Positions 48,908 through 52,455 of a stretch of 52,455 nt of DNA are shown here, piece by piece. The DNA is from Actinomadura sp. CNU-125 (GTDB taxonomy: Bacteria > Actinomycetota > Actinomycetes > Streptosporangiales > Streptosporangiaceae). Under the pieces are notes generated by a model. The model worked only from the letters and a program-made list of their open reading frames with translations. It did not search any database and was not told the DNA's origin. Positions within the stretch are counted from its first letter, which is position 1. Every line of letters starts with the position of its first letter. The translations under genes and the position numbers were made by a program. The stretch spans positions 1-52,455 of the forward strand of contig NZ_MKJY01000355.1 of assembly GCF_001942465.1 (NCBI RefSeq). Direction: 5' to 3'.

Positions 48908-49537
48908 GTGCCGAACGACACGAGGATCCTCGCCGTCGACGACCGCGAGGAGAACCTGACCGCGCTCGCCGCTGTGCTCGACGCGCTGCCGGTGGAGGTC
49001 GTGACGGTCACGTCGGGCCCGGCGGCGCTCAAGGAACTCCTCGACGGCGACTTCGCGTTGATCCTGCTCGACGTCGTGATGCCCGAGATGGACGGATTCG
49101 AGACCGCCGCGCACATCAAGGGCCGGGCCCGCACCCGGGACGTCCCGATCATCTTCCTCACCGCGGCGGGCGACGCCGGGGAGGAGGCGTTCCGCGGCTA
49201 CTCGGCCGGCGCCGTCGACTTCCTGACCAAGCCCTTCGACCCGTGGCTGCTGCGCGCCAAGGTGTCGGCGTTCATCGAACTGCACCGCCGCAACCTGGAG
49301 CTGCGGCGGCAGGCCGCCCTGCTGCAGCGCACCCTGGGCGAGGACGGCGAGGAAACGTCGGCCCGCTGCGACCGGCTGGTCAAGGCCCTGGACGAGCGGC
49401 TCGGCCGGGTCGAGGACGACATGGCCCGCCTGCGCCCCGACGAGACCGCCGCCGACGTGCCGGCCGCGCTCCACGACCTCGCCGACCACGTCTCCGAACT
49501 ACGCCTGGCGCTGGACGCCTTCACCGCGGGCAACTGA
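48908..49537 (+). CDS. Response-regulator receiver with C-terminal coiled coil
   Basis: 209 residues. A receiver domain (ILAVDDREENLTALAAVLDA; Asp in LILLDVVMPEMDG; Lys in DFLTKPFDP) is followed by a helical tail (FIELHRRNLELRRQAALLQR and later heptad-like Leu/Val) with no HTH. Probably a relay or phosphatase-partner protein. GTG 48908 with AAGGGAG upstream. Confidence 0.85.
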   Translation: MPNDTRILAVDDREENLTALAAVLDALPVEVVTVTSGPAALKELLDGDFALILLDVVMPEMDGFETAAHIKGRARTRDVPIIFLTAAGDAGEEAFRGYSAGAVDFLTKPFDPWLLRAKVSAFIELHRRNLELRRQAALLQRTLGEDGEETSARCDRLVKALDERLGRVEDDMARLRPDETAADVPAALHDLADHVSELRLALDAFTAGN

Positions 49538-49889
49538 CCGTTCCGTCCCCGGGAAGCGGGCGGGAGGCCGCACCGCGGGCTCCGTCCGCGGCCCCTGGCG
49601 GACGTCTCCGAGGCTCGGCACCCGACCCGCCGATCGTCCCTGCGGCACGTTCGCGAAAATTCCTCAGTAATCACTTACTGTGATGCTTTTCGGTCGAGGT
49701 CAGAGCACCCGCACGACCGGCACTCTCGCAAGATCACACAGGTCAGGGGCAGATTCGAGCGTGACCGAATCTCTGGTTCCGGGTTGTCGAAAGTAAGTAC
49801 TTAGGAGTAACTTGCACTCTACGTCACGCCCGTGACCCCCATCACGCGGCGTGGCGCACCCCCTGCCGTCGACCCCCGGGAGCAGTTCC
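49538..49889. promoter_or_regulatory. Non-coding region with two palindromes upstream of DUF6230
   Basis: 352 bases, AT-rich from 49660. CAGTAA-N4-TTACTG (49665-49680) and the perfect ten-base TAAGTACTTA (49793-49802) both use TTAC/GTAA half sites and lie about 225 and 88 bases before the DUF6230 start. They may be sites for one regulator. I see no gene here. Confidence 0.4.
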
Positions 49890-50483
49890 ATGACCGACTC
49901 CGCCGGTGCGCCGCTCGGGCGCGTCCGCTGGAAGCGTTTCGCCGCCATCGCCGCACCCGCCGCGATCGGTGCGGGCGCGATGGTGTTCATGACCGCCCAG
50001 GGCTCCATCGCCTCGTCGTTCGCCGTCTCCGGCAGCAGCTTCAAGGTCAGCGCCGACCGCCTGGTGGGCGACGGGTTCGTCCAGTACGGCGGCATCGACA
50101 CCGACGGCGAGGGCGGGAAGCATCCGGTGCAGGTCTCCGGCATCAAGTCCGCGAAGATCTACGACATGTGCCAGTCGGTGAAGGTCGGGCCGTTCACGCT
50201 GCGGCTGACCGCCGGGACGGGCAACGCCCCGGTCGAGGCGTCGGACCTGGTGCTGGACGTGGAGCAGCTGAAGGCGGACGCGACGTTCTCCAACATCGAG
50301 ATCGGGCGCGACGCGGGCACCCTCGACAAGGGACCGTCCGGGTCCAAGGGCACCGCCGGAATGTTCGGCCAGCAGGCCGACCGCATCGAGCTGCGGGGCG
50401 TCCAGCAGACCGCGTGGGCGACCACCGCCGGGACGTTCAAGCTCAACGACCTGCACATGGCGCTCGGCGACGAGTGCTTCTGA
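49890..50483 (+). CDS. DUF6230 family secreted/membrane-anchored protein
   Basis: 197 residues. One N-terminal helix (FAAIAAPAAIGAGAMVFMTA) and a beta-rich external domain (SFAVSGSSFKVSADRLVG; FSNIEIGRDAGTLDKG). In other actinomycetes this gene is followed by DUF6114, as here. No function is established; database labels as cholesterol esterase are not evident from motifs. ATG 49890 follows GGGAGC. Confidence 0.8.
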   Translation: MTDSAGAPLGRVRWKRFAAIAAPAAIGAGAMVFMTAQGSIASSFAVSGSSFKVSADRLVGDGFVQYGGIDTDGEGGKHPVQVSGIKSAKIYDMCQSVKVGPFTLRLTAGTGNAPVEASDLVLDVEQLKADATFSNIEIGRDAGTLDKGPSGSKGTAGMFGQQADRIELRGVQQTAWATTAGTFKLNDLHMALGDECF

Positions 50484-50488
50484 GGGCC

Positions 50489-51429
50489 ATGACCTACTCC
50501 GCACCGCACGGGTTCCGCCGCTGGCGGCGGACGCGCCCCTTCTGGGGCGGCCTGTTCGCCGTCCTCGGCGGCCTGGAGCTCATCATGATCCCGCTGGCGC
50601 CGCTGCCGGTGACCGTTCACCAGGGCATGGCCGGGGTGGCGAGCTGGCTGATCGGCGCACTGCTGATCACCGCGGGCGCGCTGCTCTGGTTCCAGCCCGC
50701 CCAGCGGACGTTCTTCGGCATTCTGGCGGTGCTGCTGGCGCTGGCGTCGTTCCTGACGTCCAACTTCGGCGGCTTCTTCGCGGGGCTGCTGCTGGGCGTG
50801 CTCGGCGGGGCCCTCGGGTTCGCGTGGACGCCCGCTCCCGAACGCGACGAGACGGCGCCGCACGTCCGGGACGCGACGGGCGCGTGGAACCCGCCGCGCG
50901 GCGGGCGGCTCACGGCCCTCGCCGTCCCGCTCGCCCTGCCCGTCTTCCTCGGGTCGCACCTCATGGACCCCGCCCCCGCCGCGTCCCCCTCCCCGTCGCC
51001 CGCGTCCGCGAAGGACGCCGGGACGGGGCCGCGCGTCTACCTCGGGTCCGCGGCGCTGCGCGCGAGCTCCCTGACGATGACGGGCCTCAGCTACGACGGC
51101 GTCGCGCGCTCCCGTCGGCGGGCGGGACGGTCGAGGCGCTGAAGTTCTCGATGTCGAAGGCCGTCCTGAAGGACGTGGACCAGGTCGCCGAACGCGGCGG
51201 CGTCACGTCCCGCACGACCACCGGGAGCCTGTCGCTGAACGGCGGCGTCGTCATGTACACGACGAAGATGTCGGCGAAGCTGCTCGGCGTGCCGGTCACG
51301 TTCACCCCGGCGCACCCGCCGCCGCTGACGCTGCCCTACATGGTGATGACGGACGTGGTGTCGGAGCGCCCGTCCGTCCGGGCGGACGGCGCCGCGATCG
51401 ACGGGCTCGGCATCTCCACCCGCGCCTGA
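50489..51429 (+). CDS. DUF6114 family membrane protein (frame break near 51108)
   Basis: About 313 residues. Four membrane helices (WGGLFAVLGGLELIMIPLAP; LASFLTSNFGGFFAGLLLGV) followed by a Pro/Ala/Ser linker and a beta-rich C-terminal domain (EALKFSMSKAVLKDVDQVAE; LNGGVVMYTTKMSAKLLGVP). The C-terminal half is in another frame, joined by one base near 51108. It starts 5 bases after the DUF6230 stop, so the two are co-expressed. Confidence 0.8.
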
Positions 51430-52455
51430 TCGAGCGCACCGGTCCCCATCTTGTCGCGGACGATCAGCGCGCCGATGAGCACGGCCGCGATCACCAGCAC
51501 CGCCGCGATCGTCACGATGACGATCGTCTTGCGGCGCTCGCGGGCCTTCGGCGTGTTGCGGGACGGCCGCGACACCTGCGGGGACGGCGGCTGCTGCCAG
51601 TTCGACTGCGGCAGGCCCCACGGCGGCGGCGACTGGCTCGGGGACGGAGCCGGGGCCGGGGGCGGCGTCACCGGTCCCGGCGTCAACGACGACCGCGGCT
51701 GCGACGTGGACGGCCGCGGCTGCGACGTGGACGGCGACGGCGGCTGTGCGGGCGGGCGCGACGCCGACGCCTGCGGCGGCGGGGGCGCCCACTCGGTCTC
51801 GACGAGCGTGCGCGACTCGCTCCGCCGGTCGTCGTCGACCTCGGTGACCTCGGCGTCGGGCGGGCCGAGGACCTGCGGGTCCATGACGGTGTCGGCGGCG
51901 TCCTCGCGCGTCTCGTCCTCCGCCGGCTGGGCCGCGCCGGACCCGTGCCCTGACCCGGAGCCGGAGCCGGGCGGCAGGAAGCGGCTGGACGGCTGGTCGG
52001 TCACCGTCTCGTCCGTGAGCGTCCGGGGCGGCGACGAAACGGACGGACGCGACGGCGGCGTCCCCTGCGACGGCGGCCCCACCTGCGACCCCGGTCCCGC
52101 GTTCGACGGCGGCGGCGCCCTGCGCGAGCGCCCCGGCCTTCGCGGGCGGCCCCGCCTGCGACGGCGGCGCCGCCCTGCGCACCGTCCCCCGGCCGACGGC
52201 CCCGGCTGCGCCCCCGGCCCGGCCCCGGCCCCACCTGCGACGGCGCGGGAGGGCCCGGACGGGACGGCGGTGCGGCCATCGGACGCGGTGCGGGCCGCGG
52301 GGCGGGCGGACGGGGCTCCGGCATCGTCGCGACCTGCGTGAGCAGCGGCTGCGCCTGCGCGGCGGTCAGGCCGGTAGTGGGGCTCGCGCGCCAGCAGCCC
52401 CTCCAGGATGGAGCGCCCCCGGCCGCTTCTTCGCGCCTGCGAATGTCGCCCCCGC
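51336..52455 (-). CDS. C-terminal part of a probable Ser/Thr protein kinase with Pro-rich linker and membrane anchor (frame breaks)
   Basis: At the window edge a frame reads ILEGLLAREPHYRP and then TAAQAQPLLTQVA, the end of a PknB-like kinase domain. A Pro/Gly/Ser-rich linker follows (about 52320-51560), then one membrane helix (TIVIVTIAAVLVIAAVLIGA) and a short external tail. The linker changes frame several times between 52380 and 52080. Its 3' end overlaps DUF6114 by 94 bases, suspiciously long, so the real stop may differ. Most of the kinase lies outside. Confidence 0.45.
   Translation of the reverse strand, partial: RGRHSQARRSGRGRSILEGLLAREPHYRPDRRAGAAAAHAGRDDAGAPSARPAARTASDGRTAVPSGPSRAVAGGAGAGPGAQPGPSAGGRCAGRRRRRRRGRPRRPGRSRRAPPPSNAGPGSQVGPPSQGTPPSRPSVSSPPRTLTDETVTDQPSSRFLPPGSGSGSGHGSGAAQPAEDETREDAADTVMDPQVLGPPDAEVTEVDDDRRSESRTLVETEWAPPPPQASASRPPAQPPSPSTSQPRPSTSQPRSSLTPGPVTPPPAPAPSPSQSPPPWGLPQSNWQQPPSPQVSRPSRNTPKARERRKTIVIVTIAAVLVIAAVLIGALIVRDKMGTGALDQARVEMPSPSIAAPSARTDGRSDTTSVITM

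Overview
The window is very GC-rich, densely coded DNA from a filamentous-type actinomycete, most likely Streptosporangiales/Thermomonosporaceae (Actinomadura-like). The evidence is GTG/TTG starts, ATGA-coupled genes, DUF5996, DUF6230/DUF6114 and LCP families, a PucR regulator, and a 2-methylisoborneol operon carrying a family 2B encapsulin. I see no rRNA, tRNA, CRISPR array or intact insertion sequence.

Layout. 1-9.3 kb: end of a LuxR regulator, glyoxalase-like and DUF5996 genes, a Tat-exported sulfite-oxidase-like molybdoenzyme, a beta-lactamase-fold hydrolase, an ABC exporter behind a SoxR/MerR-type operator, a class V PLP enzyme and a CBS protein. 8.3-12.3 kb: an envelope module in which an ECF sigma factor is coupled to an LCP protein and faces a divergent D,D-carboxypeptidase. 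12.3-17.7 kb: a TetR-MFS-PLP lyase operon, a PucR regulator and another TetR. 17.9-19.5 kb: a fused glycine/sarcosine and sarcosine/dimethylglycine methyltransferase for glycine betaine, apparently starting at ATT. 19.7-26.9 kb: a Ddn-like protein, a HATPase-PAS-GAF-PP2C phosphatase, a divergent MFS/LysR pair and orphan genes.

27.0-30.4 kb: 2-methylisoborneol synthase, GPP C-methyltransferase and encapsulin shell in one operon. 30.7-32.7 kb: two small unknowns and a GalE-like epimerase. 32.9-43.0 kb: an exopolysaccharide locus (NarL regulator, Wzz-like, DegT aminotransferase, a CapD homologue without its catalytic residues, GT4, Wzy, Wzx, priming transferase, glycosidase-like secreted protein). 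43.0-44.9 kb: a small membrane protein and an MBL/Rieske protein of NamH/CMAH type. 45.2-49.5 kb: two kinase-regulator pairs and a stand-alone receiver. 49.9-51.4 kb: DUF6230/DUF6114 pair. 51.3 kb to the end: C-terminus of a likely Ser/Thr kinase.

About fifteen genes are split by frame changes. Every one has the same sense (one base missing, usually in a C or G run), so they look like assembly deletions and not pseudogenes. I annotate these genes as single CDSs across the break and give the approximate break point.
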